A stretch of 64,000 bases of DNA from Cryobacterium cheniae (lineage in GTDB: Bacteria > Actinomycetota > Actinomycetes > Actinomycetales > Microbacteriaceae), in contig NZ_SOGN01000044.1 in NCBI RefSeq assembly GCF_004403395.1, forward strand, positions 269,960 to 333,959, written 5' to 3'. Within the stretch, counting starts at the first letter, position 1. Every line of letters begins with the position of its first letter. The translations under genes were made by a program, and so were the position numbers. This document shows, piece after piece, positions 35,289-45,212 of this stretch. A model generated the notes under the pieces. That model did no database searches and was not told the origin of the DNA. It saw only the letters and a list, made by a program, of their open reading frames with translations.

Positions 35289-35294
35289 TAGAGT
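35289..35294 (+). promoter_or_regulatory. -10 element for leaderless S4 gene
   Basis: TAGAGT, then six bases (CGAAGG), then ATG 35301. The AAGG directly touching the ATG is too close for a ribosome-binding site. Confidence 0.5.
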
Positions 35295-35300
35295 CGAAGG

Positions 35301-35702
35301 ATGGAACCCCTGACCACCGCCCGCGTCGACAGCTGGACCTGGGCCGTGCGCATGTTCAAGACCCGTTCCCAGGCCACCGCCGCCTGCCGGGCCGGTCACG
35401 TCAAGGTGAACGGCGAGCGGGCCAAGTCCGCGCAGACCGTGCGGATCGGCGACGAGGTGCGGGTGCGGATCAGCGGTTTCGACCGCATCCTGGTCGTCTC
35501 GAAGATCATGCTCAAACGGGTCAGCGCGCCGGTCGCGGCGGAGTGTTTCGTCGACAAGACTCCCCCGCCGCCGCCGCGCGAGGAGGTGGCGCTGCTCCCG
35601 ATGCGGGACCGGGGGGCCGGCCGACCCACCAAGCGCGAACGCCGCGAAATCGACCGGCTCCGCGCGCCCGAGCCGGTCCCGCCGGGCCCCGACGACGAAT
35701 AG
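35301..35702 (+). CDS. S4-domain RNA-binding protein (Hsp15-like)
   Basis: 133 aa. The S4 RNA-binding fold spans about 8-70 (RVDSWTWAVRMFKTRSQA, then CRAGHVKVNG). The C-terminal part is basic and Pro-rich. Hsp15 rescues stalled 50S subunits carrying nascent chain-tRNA; that function is inferred only from family. It has its own promoter, separate from the crt operon. Confidence 0.85.
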   Translation: MEPLTTARVDSWTWAVRMFKTRSQATAACRAGHVKVNGERAKSAQTVRIGDEVRVRISGFDRILVVSKIMLKRVSAPVAAECFVDKTPPPPPREEVALLPMRDRGAGRPTKRERREIDRLRAPEPVPPGPDDE

Positions 35703-35747
35703 CCGCGGGAGTGCGGGCCGCCGCCGCCTGCGTTAGCCGCCGACTTG

Positions 35748-35845
35748 CGTGCATAACTCCTGCAAATCCTGCCGATGCCATCAGACTCCCGCGTGATTCC
35801 GGGCCCAACCCGGCCGCTGTCGGCGAATTGCAGGAGTTATGCACG
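35748..35845. repeat. Long inverted repeat between convergent genes (element A)
   Basis: Perfect 18-base arms CGTGCATAACTCCTGCAA at 35748-35765 and its complement at 35828-35845, extended by partly matching CCTGCCG/CGGCG flanks. The loop is 62 bases. It sits between the S4 gene and the convergent lipase-maturation-factor gene. It may be a terminator or a mobile REP-like element. Confidence 0.7.
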
Positions 35846-35907
35846 AGGCGCAGAGCAGTTCGGAACTGGTGCGGATGTCCGGGGCCCGGCCGGATGGATC
35901 TCCCGAG

Positions 35908-37356
35908 TCAGCCACGACTCCCGCCGGATGTCCTCCAGGACAGGGTGATCGGGGCCACGAGCAGGCCGACCTCCGAGCGCACCCACCAGTCGCCGGTTTC
36001 CCGGCGTTCGGCCGGGGTGGTGTACCGGTAGCGGTAGACCCGGGCGCGCACGTACCGGGGCGGGGCCTGCGGAAACGGGTTGACCCGCAGCATCCGGAGC
36101 GTGGGCCGGTCGCCCTCGAGCAGGCGGGCCAGGAACATCTCGAACCACCGGGTGTCCCGGGCGCCGAGCGCCAGGAACCACATCAGCCAGTCCAGCCGCA
36201 GGTGGTATGGCGCGAACTGGCGGGGCCGCCGACCGGGGTCGCCGGGCTTGCCGCGGAACTCGTAGGCGCGCCAGCCCGTCTCGTCGGCCGGGTCGGCGTC
36301 GCTGCCCTCGACGACCACCTCGTGGCGCTGCCGGGTGACCGTGCCGAACGCGCCGTAGGCGTTCACCAGGTGGTACCGGTTGAAGCTCGCGTTCATCAGC
36401 TGCCGGCGGGCGAACAGGTTCCGCAACGGCCAGTAGCTCAGCACCAGCAGCAGGGCCGTGGCCAGGCTCACCAGGATGATGAACCAGAGCGGGGAATCCG
36501 GCGCGGCCTCGCCGGCCGGCAGCCACGGCAGCAGCGCACGCAGGGTGGCGTCGTCGACGGCGGAGAAGGCCAGCACGATCGTGATCCAGTTCAGCCAGGC
36601 GAAGTTGCCGGTCAGCACCAGCCAGAACTGGCTGAGCAGCACGATCAGGGCCGCGACGGATGCGACGGGCTGGGGCGCGAAGAGGAAGAACGGCACGACC
36701 AACTGGGCGAAGTGGTTGCCGACGACCTCCAACCGGTGGAACCACGGGGGCAGGTGGTGCGCGAACCAGGAGAGCGGGTTCGGCATCGGCTGGGTCTCGT
36801 GGTGGTAGTACAGGGCGGTCAGGTCGCGCCATTCCCGGCCGCCGCGGAGTTTGATCAGGCCGGCACCGAACTCCAGTCGGAAGAGCAGCCAGCGGCAGAA
36901 CAGGATCACGAAGACGGGCGGGGCCACCTGCTCGGAGCCGAGGAAGGCCACCACGAAGCCGGCCTCCAGCAGGAGGCTCTCCCAGCCGAAGGAGTAGAAG
37001 GTCTGGCCGACGTTGACGATCGACAGGTAGCCCGCGAAGAGCAGGAGGAAGGCGAGCATCGGCAGCCAGGGTGGCCCGAGCTGCGGCAGCCCGGCCACGA
37101 GGGTGGCCGCGAGGGCGGCGCCGGACCAGGCGAGGATGCGGAGCATCCGGTCGGAATAGTGCCAGTGGAAGACGCTGGGCGCGTCGCGGAAACGCACGTG
37201 CGTCACGAACCGGGCCACCGGGAGGAGGCCGTGGTCGCCGAGTAGAGCGGGGAACTGGTTGACGGCCGAGACGAAGGCGATCAGAAAGCAGGCAGCCACG
37301 CCACGCTGCAGCACCTGCCGCGCGATCTCGTAGTCTCCGGTCCCGAACCAGTCCAT
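35908..37356 (-). CDS. Lipase maturation factor family membrane protein
   Basis: 482 aa. Several membrane helices in the N-terminal two thirds, then a soluble C-terminal part with QRHEVVVEGSD, PYHLRLDWLMWF and TRWFEMFLARLL, the family hallmarks. Eukaryotic members help lipoprotein lipase fold; the bacterial role is unknown. TAGATT lies 8 bases before the ATG, so it may be leaderless. Divergent from the LacI gene. Confidence 0.85.
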   Translation of the reverse strand: MDWFGTGDYEIARQVLQRGVAACFLIAFVSAVNQFPALLGDHGLLPVARFVTHVRFRDAPSVFHWHYSDRMLRILAWSGAALAATLVAGLPQLGPPWLPMLAFLLLFAGYLSIVNVGQTFYSFGWESLLLEAGFVVAFLGSEQVAPPVFVILFCRWLLFRLEFGAGLIKLRGGREWRDLTALYYHHETQPMPNPLSWFAHHLPPWFHRLEVVGNHFAQLVVPFFLFAPQPVASVAALIVLLSQFWLVLTGNFAWLNWITIVLAFSAVDDATLRALLPWLPAGEAAPDSPLWFIILVSLATALLLVLSYWPLRNLFARRQLMNASFNRYHLVNAYGAFGTVTRQRHEVVVEGSDADPADETGWRAYEFRGKPGDPGRRPRQFAPYHLRLDWLMWFLALGARDTRWFEMFLARLLEGDRPTLRMLRVNPFPQAPPRYVRARVYRYRYTTPAERRETGDWWVRSEVGLLVAPITLSWRTSGGSRG

Positions 37357-37422
37357 TTCCGATCAATCTAGGCCTCCCCTGGCCGTGCTTCAATCAGGGT
37401 GCCGCCGGAATCCGGCCGTCGC

Positions 37423-37450
37423 TTGACGGCGGGAACTAAACCGGTATAGC
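37423..37450 (+). promoter_or_regulatory. Promoter of the LacI-ABC-GH130 operon
   Basis: TTGACG, 16-base spacer, TATAGC. One of the best matches to a housekeeping promoter in the window. The -10 is covered by the first operator copy. Confidence 0.75.
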
Positions 37451-37482
37451 CTGTCTAAACCGGTTCAGTGTGGACCGGTTGT
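37437..37482 (+). promoter_or_regulatory. Three LacI-type operator copies
   Basis: TAAACCGGTATA (37437-37448), TAAACCGGTTCA (37456-37467) and TGGACCGGTTGT (37471-37482). All share an ACCGGT centre typical of LacI-family half-site palindromes. They overlap the -10, the start of transcription and the leader, so autorepression is expected. Confidence 0.8.
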
Positions 37483-37497
37483 CACAGAGGAGGCCCA

Positions 37498-38547
37498 GTG
37501 AACACTGCTGTGAGCAAGCCTGCCACGCACCCCGCGAAGGTCACCATCGAGGTGGTCGCCAAGCGGGCCGGCGTCAGTAAGGGCCTCGTCTCGTTCGCCC
37601 TCAACAACCGGCCCGGCGTCGCCCCCGAGACCCGGGTGCGCATCCTGCAGGTCGCCAAGGAGCTGGGCTGGAAGCCGTCGCTCCGCGCCCGGTCGCTCTC
37701 CACTCAACGGTCCTACGCCCTCGGCCTCGTGATCGCCCGCAATCCGGACGTGCTCGCGTCCGACCCGTTCTTTCCCTCCTTCATCGCGGGCGTCGAGAGC
37801 ATCCTCGCCCCGGAGGGTCGTGCCCTGGTGCTCAGCGTCGTTCCCGACGCTGAAACCGAGTTGAAGACCTACCGTTCCCTCGTAGCCGACGGCCGGGTCG
37901 ACGGTGTCTTCCTCAGCGACCTCCGGCACGGTGACCCGCGCATCCCGCTCCTCGCGGAGTTGGGCCTGCCGGCGGTCACGCTCGGGCGCCCCGACGGAGC
38001 CAGCCCCTTCCCTGCGGTGACCGTGGACGACACACCGGGTGTGATCGCATCCGTCGCCCACCTCGCCACGCTCGGCCACCGCCGCATCGCGCACGTCGCG
38101 GGCAGCTCGACGTTGCTGCACGGCAGCCGCCGACGCGCGGCCTTCGCCGCCGCCGTCCGCGAGGCCGGCCTGCCGGAGGGGCAGACCATCGAGACTGATT
38201 TCTCCGTGGCCGCCGGATCCGATGCCACCCGGCGCCTCCTGACCCAGGAAACACCCCCGACCGCGATCGTCTACGCCAACGACCCGATGGCCATCGCCGG
38301 CCTCGGCATGGCGCACGAGCTGGGCGTGCGGGTTCCGGACGAACTCTCGATCACGGGCTACGACGACATCGACATCTGCCGCTACGTCTATCCGCCGCTG
38401 ACGACCGTGAGCGCCGCACCGATGGTGTGGGGCCGCGCGGCGGCGAGCACGCTGCTGGCCCTGATGGAGAACGGGTCGGCCGACGACGTGGATCTCCCGG
38501 CGGCCCGGCTCGTGATCCGCGGCTCGACCGCACCACCACGCGGCTGA
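37498..38547 (+). CDS. LacI-family transcriptional regulator
   Basis: 349 aa from GTG 37498 with GAGGAGG upstream. HTH at about 15-65: VTIEVVAKRAGVSKGLVSFA then LNNRPGVAPETRVRIL; hinge helix and a periplasmic-binding-type effector domain follow. Ligand is probably the sugar imported by the downstream ABC system. Three operator copies lie in its own promoter, so it likely autoregulates and controls the downstream genes, which follow after about 50 bases. Confidence 0.92.
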   Translation: MNTAVSKPATHPAKVTIEVVAKRAGVSKGLVSFALNNRPGVAPETRVRILQVAKELGWKPSLRARSLSTQRSYALGLVIARNPDVLASDPFFPSFIAGVESILAPEGRALVLSVVPDAETELKTYRSLVADGRVDGVFLSDLRHGDPRIPLLAELGLPAVTLGRPDGASPFPAVTVDDTPGVIASVAHLATLGHRRIAHVAGSSTLLHGSRRRAAFAAAVREAGLPEGQTIETDFSVAAGSDATRRLLTQETPPTAIVYANDPMAIAGLGMAHELGVRVPDELSITGYDDIDICRYVYPPLTTVSAAPMVWGRAAASTLLALMENGSADDVDLPAARLVIRGSTAPPRG

Positions 38548-38599
38548 CACAGACTTACCGCAGCAAGGCTGCTGCGGGATATGAGAAATGGAGCAACCT

Positions 38600-39901
38600 A
38601 TGCACAGCAATGGAATAGCCAGGCGGATTCTCACCGTCACGGCGGCATCCGCCACCGTAGCCCTGGCACTGAGCGCCTGCGCGTCCGGAGGGACAACGGG
38701 AGACGCGGCCACCAACCGCGGGCCGATCACGATCTGGTACTCGAACAACGAGACCGAGATCGCCTGGGGCAAGCAGATGGTGGAAGCCTGGAACGCCGAG
38801 AACCCCGATGAAAAGGTGAAGGCTCAGGAGATCCCCGCCGGCAAGAGCAGCGAGGAAGTCATCGGAGCGGCCATCACGGCCGGCAACGCCCCCTGCCTCG
38901 TATTCAACACGGCCCCGGTCGCGGTACCGCAGTTCGAGAAGCAGGGCGGTCTCGTCGAACTCTCCGGCTTCGAGGACGGCACCGCCTACATCGAGGAACG
39001 CAGCGGCGACACGGCCGAGCAGTACCAGAGCGCCGACGGGAAGTACTTCCAGATGCCGTGGAAGTCCAACCCGGTCATGATCTTCTACAACAAGGACATG
39101 TTCACCGCCGCCGGGCTCGACGCCGAGAACCCGAAGCTGGCCACCTACGACGAATTCCTCGCCACCTCGCGCACCCTCGTCGAGAGCGGCGCGGCACCGA
39201 ACGCCATCTACCCGGCACCGACCAGTCAGTTCTTCCAGAGCTGGTTCGACTTCTACCCGCTGTACGCCGCCGAGACCGGCGGCACGCAGCTGATCGAAGA
39301 CGGCGAGTCCACCTTCGACGATGAGAACGGCGCGAAGGTCGCGGAGTTCTGGAAGACCCTGTACGCCGAGGGTCTCGCCGGCAAGGAGCAGTACCAGGGC
39401 GACTCGTTCGCCGACGGCCAGGCCGCCATGTCCATCGTCGGCCCGTGGGCCGTGTCGGTGTACAAGGATGCCGTGAACTGGGGCGCGGTTCCCGTTCCCA
39501 CCAGCGCGGGCACACCGGCCGAGGAGACCTTCACGTTCAGCGACGCGAAGAACGTCGGAATGTTCACGGCCTGCGAGAACCAGGGCACCGCCTGGGACGT
39601 GCTGAAATTCGCCACCAGCGAGGAGCAGGACGGCCAGTTGCTCGAGCTGACCGGCCAGATGCCGCTCCGTCCGGACCTCCCCACGGTGTACCCGGAGTAC
39701 TTCGCGGCCAACCCTGCCTATGAGCAGTTCGGCGATCAGGCATCCCGCATGGTCGAGGTTCCCAACGTCTCCAACTCGGTCGCCGCGTGGCAGAACTTCC
39801 GCGACGCTTACACGAAGGCGGTCATCTCCGGCGAGGGTGAGATTCCCGCCGCCCTCGACAACGCCGCCGAGAAGATCAACACTCTGATCGCCAAGCCGTA
39901 A
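38600..39901 (+). CDS. Sugar ABC transporter substrate-binding lipoprotein
   Basis: 433 aa from ATG 38600, with GGAG 6 bases upstream. Lipoprotein signal with lipobox LSAC, lipidated Cys27. The rest is an extracellular solute-binding family 1 fold (MalE-like), with KYFQMPWKSNPVMIFYNK as a typical region. Operon partner genes are two permeases and GH130, so the ligand is likely a mannose- or glucose-containing oligosaccharide. Confidence 0.93.
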   Translation: MHSNGIARRILTVTAASATVALALSACASGGTTGDAATNRGPITIWYSNNETEIAWGKQMVEAWNAENPDEKVKAQEIPAGKSSEEVIGAAITAGNAPCLVFNTAPVAVPQFEKQGGLVELSGFEDGTAYIEERSGDTAEQYQSADGKYFQMPWKSNPVMIFYNKDMFTAAGLDAENPKLATYDEFLATSRTLVESGAAPNAIYPAPTSQFFQSWFDFYPLYAAETGGTQLIEDGESTFDDENGAKVAEFWKTLYAEGLAGKEQYQGDSFADGQAAMSIVGPWAVSVYKDAVNWGAVPVPTSAGTPAEETFTFSDAKNVGMFTACENQGTAWDVLKFATSEEQDGQLLELTGQMPLRPDLPTVYPEYFAANPAYEQFGDQASRMVEVPNVSNSVAAWQNFRDAYTKAVISGEGEIPAALDNAAEKINTLIAKP

Positions 39902-39904
39902 CGA

Positions 39905-40861
39905 ATGTCCCTGACAACAGCGAGTCGGTCCGCCGCCGGGAGGAGCACCACTCCTCCCGGCGGGGGGCCCCGCCGGCGCAAACGCCCGCTCCTGGGCACG
40001 AACCCGTTCGGGCTCCTGCTCAGCGCCCCGTACCTCATCTTCGTTCTGGCGGTCTTCGCCTACCCGCTGGTCTTCGCCTTCTGGATGTCGTTCCACGACT
40101 ATTACTTCGCCGCCCCCGGCGCCCAGGTGGACCGGCCGTTCGTGGGCCTGGAGAATTTCCGGGAGGTGCTGGCCGACCCGGCCATCATCCGTTCGTTCGG
40201 CAACGTGGGAACCTTTCTTCTGATCAACGTGCCGCTGACGGTCGTCCTCTCTCTCGTGCTCGCGACGGCCCTGAACAAGGCCGTGCGGTTCCGCACCTTC
40301 CTGCGCGTGTCGTATTACGTGCCCTACGTGACCGCGAGCGTCGCGGTCGTCGGCGTCTGGATCTTCCTGTTCAGCGGCAACGGCCTCGTGAACCAGATCC
40401 TGGGGCCGCTCGCCCCGGAACCGGCGTGGCTGATCAACGAGACCTGGGCCATGCCCACCATCGCCATCTTCGTCACCTGGAAGGGGCTCGGATTCTTCAT
40501 CCTGCTCTACCTGGCCGCCCTGCAGAACGTCTCGGAAGAGCTCTACGAGGCCGCCGCGACGGATGGCGCGGGCAAGATCCGCATGTTCTTCTCGGTCACC
40601 GTTCCGGGCGTGCGCCCGGCGACCGTGCTCGTGCTGCTGCTGTCGACGGTCACCGGCGCCAACCTCTTCACGGAGCCGTACCTGCTGACCGGCGGCGGCG
40701 GCCCGAACGGGGCATCCTCGTCACCCGTGCTGATGATGTACCAGCGCGGAATCGAACAGGGGTCGCCCGACACCGCGGCCGCGATCGGCGTCATCCTCGT
40801 GATCGGAGTCCTCATCCTCGCGTTCGTGCAGCGGAAGCTTGCGGGCGGTGACGAATCATGA
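39905..40861 (+). CDS. Sugar ABC transporter permease (MalF type)
   Basis: 318 aa, six membrane helices. EAAxxxG coupling motif in LYEAAATDGAGKIRMFFSVTVP marks the ATPase contact. N-terminal about 30 residues are Pro/Arg-rich and cytoplasmic. Starts 3 bases after the binding-protein stop. No ATPase gene is present; a shared MsiK-type ATPase elsewhere is expected. Confidence 0.93.
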   Translation: MSLTTASRSAAGRSTTPPGGGPRRRKRPLLGTNPFGLLLSAPYLIFVLAVFAYPLVFAFWMSFHDYYFAAPGAQVDRPFVGLENFREVLADPAIIRSFGNVGTFLLINVPLTVVLSLVLATALNKAVRFRTFLRVSYYVPYVTASVAVVGVWIFLFSGNGLVNQILGPLAPEPAWLINETWAMPTIAIFVTWKGLGFFILLYLAALQNVSEELYEAAATDGAGKIRMFFSVTVPGVRPATVLVLLLSTVTGANLFTEPYLLTGGGGPNGASSSPVLMMYQRGIEQGSPDTAAAIGVILVIGVLILAFVQRKLAGGDES

Positions 40862-41691
40862 GCCGCGGGCAGAACATCCTGCGGAGCGTGGTGCTCACCG
40901 TCGGCGCCCTCGTATTCCTCTTCCCCTTCTACTACATGGTGATCGGCTCCCTGCAGGAGGAACCGGACCCGACCGTCGCCGGCGCGTTCCCGAACCCCGC
41001 CAACCTGACGCTCGACAACTACAGTGACATCAACGGCCGGATCAACCTGCTGCAGGGGTTGCTCAACTCGGGGATCTTCACCGGCGGCGTCATCCTGTGC
41101 ACCGTCGTGTTCGGTGTGCTCGTGGGCTACGCCCTGGCCCAGCTGCAGTGGCGCGGACGCGGGGTCACCTTCGCTCTCGCCCTGCTGGTGCAGGTCGTGC
41201 CGTTCCAGCTGCTGATGATCCCGCTCTACGTGATGATCGCCCGGGACTACGGACTGGCCGACAACTATCTGGGCATGATCCTGCCATTCGCCATCAACTC
41301 GACGGCTGTGATCATCTTCCGGCAGTACTTCCTGCAGATTCCGAAGGAGCTCTTCGATGCCGCCCGCATCGACGGCGCCGGTGAACTACGGATTCTGCGC
41401 CGGATCGCCCTGCCTCTGGTGCGGCCGGCACTGCTGACCGTCGTGCTGCTGACCTTCATCGGCCCGTGGAACGAGTTCCTCTGGCCGTTCCTGATCACCA
41501 AGGAGGCGTCACTCCAGCCGCTCGCCGTGTCGCTCGCCAACTACCTCAGCAACGTCGCGGCCACCGCCGCGAACCCGTTCGGGGCGGTCCTCGCCGGGGC
41601 GTGCGTCCTGGCCGGCCCTGCTGTGATCCTCTTCATCCTCTTCCAACGACACTTCGTGTCGAACAATATCGGCTCCGGCGTGAAAGGTTAG
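40858..41691 (+). CDS. Sugar ABC transporter permease (MalG type)
   Basis: 277 aa, six membrane helices. EAAxxxG-type motif in LFDAARIDGAGELRILRRIALP. ATGA overlap with the preceding permease. Pairs with it to form the membrane channel. Confidence 0.93.
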   Translation: MSRGQNILRSVVLTVGALVFLFPFYYMVIGSLQEEPDPTVAGAFPNPANLTLDNYSDINGRINLLQGLLNSGIFTGGVILCTVVFGVLVGYALAQLQWRGRGVTFALALLVQVVPFQLLMIPLYVMIARDYGLADNYLGMILPFAINSTAVIIFRQYFLQIPKELFDAARIDGAGELRILRRIALPLVRPALLTVVLLTFIGPWNEFLWPFLITKEASLQPLAVSLANYLSNVAATAANPFGAVLAGACVLAGPAVILFILFQRHFVSNNIGSGVKG

Positions 41692-41693
41692 AA

Positions 41694-42764
41694 ATGCCCA
41701 ACCCCACCGAATTCCCCTACACCCTGACCCGAATGGGCGTCATCATGACGCCCGAGGAGGGCAACGACCTCGAGGCCGAAGGGGTACTGAATCCCGGCAC
41801 CGGGCACTCTGCCGACGGAACGCTGTACCTCCTCCCCCGCCTGGTCGCCACCGGCAACGTCTCCCGGGTCGGACTCGCCAAGGTCATCATCACCGACGGC
41901 GTGCCCACGGGCGTCGAACGCGAGGGTGTCGTGCTCGAGCCGGACCGCGGCTGGGAGCGCGGCGCGAACAACGCCGGGGTCGAAGACCCCCGGGTCACCT
42001 TCGTCCCCCGGCTCGGCCTGCACGTGATGACCTACGTCGCCTACGGCCCGCTCGGCCCGCGCACCGCCGTTGCCGTGTCGTCGGACCTGCGCGAGTGGCG
42101 CCGGCTCGGCCCGGCCCTGTTCGCCTTCGACGACGCGCTGGACATGGACCTGAACCTGTTCCACAACAAGGACACCGTGTTCTTCCCGGAGCCGGTCACC
42201 GGCCCGGGCGGAGTCGAAAGCTTCGCCGTGCTGCACCGCCCGATGTGGGATCTGAACGAGGTCAAACCGGGTGAGGGCATCCGTGTTCCCGCCGGTGTCA
42301 CCGACACCCGCCAGAGCATCTGGATCAGCTATGTGCCGGTCGCGGATGTGCTGGTCGACATCACGAAGCTCACCTTCTGGAGCGGTCACCGCTTCTTCGC
42401 CGGGCCGGAGTTCCCGTTCGAAGAACTGAAGATCGGCGGCGGCCCTGCCCCACTGCGGGTGCCGGAGGGCTGGCTGCTGATGCACCACGGCGTCACCGGA
42501 ATCATCGACGGCGCGTTTTCGCAGCAGCAGAAGGTGAACTACTCCGCCGGCGCGATGATTCTCGACGCGGACGACCCGACCATCATCCTGCAGCGTACGT
42601 CTGAGCCACTTCTGAAGGCGGAGACGCCCGATGAGATCAGCGGCATCGTGCCGAACGTGGTGTTCCCGACCGCGATCGAGGAAATCGAGGGGCAGCTGTT
42701 CGTGTTCTACGGCATGGCCGACTCGAAGATCGGCGTGGCTCGCCTGGATCGCGTCGGCGCTTAG
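41694..42764 (+). CDS. GH130-family glycoside phosphorylase
   Basis: 356 aa from ATG 41694, two bases after the permease stop. Five-bladed-propeller GH130 features: VEDPRVTFV at 96-104 (phosphate-binding EDPR) and HNKDTVFFPE starting at about 157, where the catalytic Asp region sits. Most GH130 enzymes phosphorolyse beta-mannosides, releasing mannose 1-phosphate. Placed as the last gene of an uptake operon, it likely acts on the imported oligosaccharide in the cytoplasm. Exact linkage (beta-1,4 or beta-1,2) is not readable. Confidence 0.88.
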   Translation: MPNPTEFPYTLTRMGVIMTPEEGNDLEAEGVLNPGTGHSADGTLYLLPRLVATGNVSRVGLAKVIITDGVPTGVEREGVVLEPDRGWERGANNAGVEDPRVTFVPRLGLHVMTYVAYGPLGPRTAVAVSSDLREWRRLGPALFAFDDALDMDLNLFHNKDTVFFPEPVTGPGGVESFAVLHRPMWDLNEVKPGEGIRVPAGVTDTRQSIWISYVPVADVLVDITKLTFWSGHRFFAGPEFPFEELKIGGGPAPLRVPEGWLLMHHGVTGIIDGAFSQQQKVNYSAGAMILDADDPTIILQRTSEPLLKAETPDEISGIVPNVVFPTAIEEIEGQLFVFYGMADSKIGVARLDRVGA

Positions 42765-42837
42765 GCGCAGGCGCTGAGGGCTGATGTCGGTGGCGGTCTC
42801 GCCGGGGTTCGTTCCCGGTGAGGCCGCCCTCTGCGTT

Positions 42838-42903
42838 CGTGGCGCAGGTTGTGGAAGCGGGCGCATGCAAGACGGTGCGCCTGGAGCCAGAACCTGCGCC
42901 ACG
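42838..42903. repeat. Inverted repeat between convergent GH130 and ABC-F genes
   Basis: Perfect 13-base arms CGTGGCGCAGGTT (42838-42850) and complement (42891-42903), enclosing a smaller GGCGCA/TGCGCC repeat. In the 220-bp gap 42765-42984 no gene is seen. Probably a bidirectional terminator-like structure. Confidence 0.6.
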
Positions 42904-42984
42904 ATGAGTTTGCGTCACCCGGCGACGCCGGTGCCGTGCTGGATTCCTCGAGCGCCGACTACGAGGTGCGTCCGGCGCGCAGTG

Positions 42985-44580
<1,596 letters not shown>

Positions 44581-44656
44581 TGCGGCCGTCCTCTCGGGTT
44601 GGGGTTCAAGCCCCGGGCGAGGCGGACGCCCAACTTTACCGTGTCGGGCCGACGGT

Positions 44657-45007
44657 TCAGGGCATGGGTTCGTCACCCATGGCAGAGGCGCCCTTGTGTT
44701 CGTCCAACCGACCGAACGTGGTCTCGAGAACGCTGACCAGCTTGTGAAGTGCCCCGTTGACGGCCGCGTTCACGGTATCCGCATTGTCGGTTGCCGCGAG
44801 GGGATTCCCTCCGGTGGGACGCGCCTCGAGCACGCAGCGGATGTCGTCGGTCGTCTCCCGGCCTGCACTCTGGTCGCTGAGGTGAACCTCCACTCGCGTC
44901 AAACGGGAGTCGAACCGGGCCAGGACTGTTTCGACCGACGATTCCACCTCCTGCACGACGGTGTCCGTGCCCTCGATGTTGTTGTCGGTGTTGACCAGGA
45001 TTTGCAT
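44657..45007 (-). CDS. Ribosome-hibernation-factor-like protein (HPF/RaiA fold)
   Basis: 116 aa. Short HPF/RaiA fold: MQILVNTDNNIEGTDTVVQE, RLTRVEVHLSDQS, CVLEARPTGGNPL. Lacks the long C-terminal dimerisation domain of actinobacterial HPF, so it resembles the short type or a stand-alone paralogue. A GAGGAG ribosome-binding site precedes the ATG. About 76 bases upstream of the ABC-F gene. Confidence 0.8.
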   Translation of the reverse strand: MQILVNTDNNIEGTDTVVQEVESSVETVLARFDSRLTRVEVHLSDQSAGRETTDDIRCVLEARPTGGNPLAATDNADTVNAAVNGALHKLVSVLETTFGRLDEHKGASAMGDEPMP

Positions 45008-45200
45008 CTTTGCTCCTCAAATCGTTCACCCGGCGGTTCGGTGGACAGTGGAGACGTTGCGTCTCGTCCTCTGTCGAACCCCGTCAGATTGTTCCCTTCC
45101 AGTATGACGCGCGAAAATGCGCGACTTCACAACCCGCCGACGCCGGTTAGCCGCGCCGGCGCAATCTCTTCAGGGTGGTGAGCTGATCGGCTCGCGACGC

Positions 45201-45206
45201 TAACCT
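45201..45206 (+). promoter_or_regulatory. -10 element for leaderless NUDIX gene
   Basis: TAACCT, six bases (TCGATT), then ATG 45213. No ribosome-binding site. Confidence 0.5.
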
Positions 45207-45212
45207 TCGATT

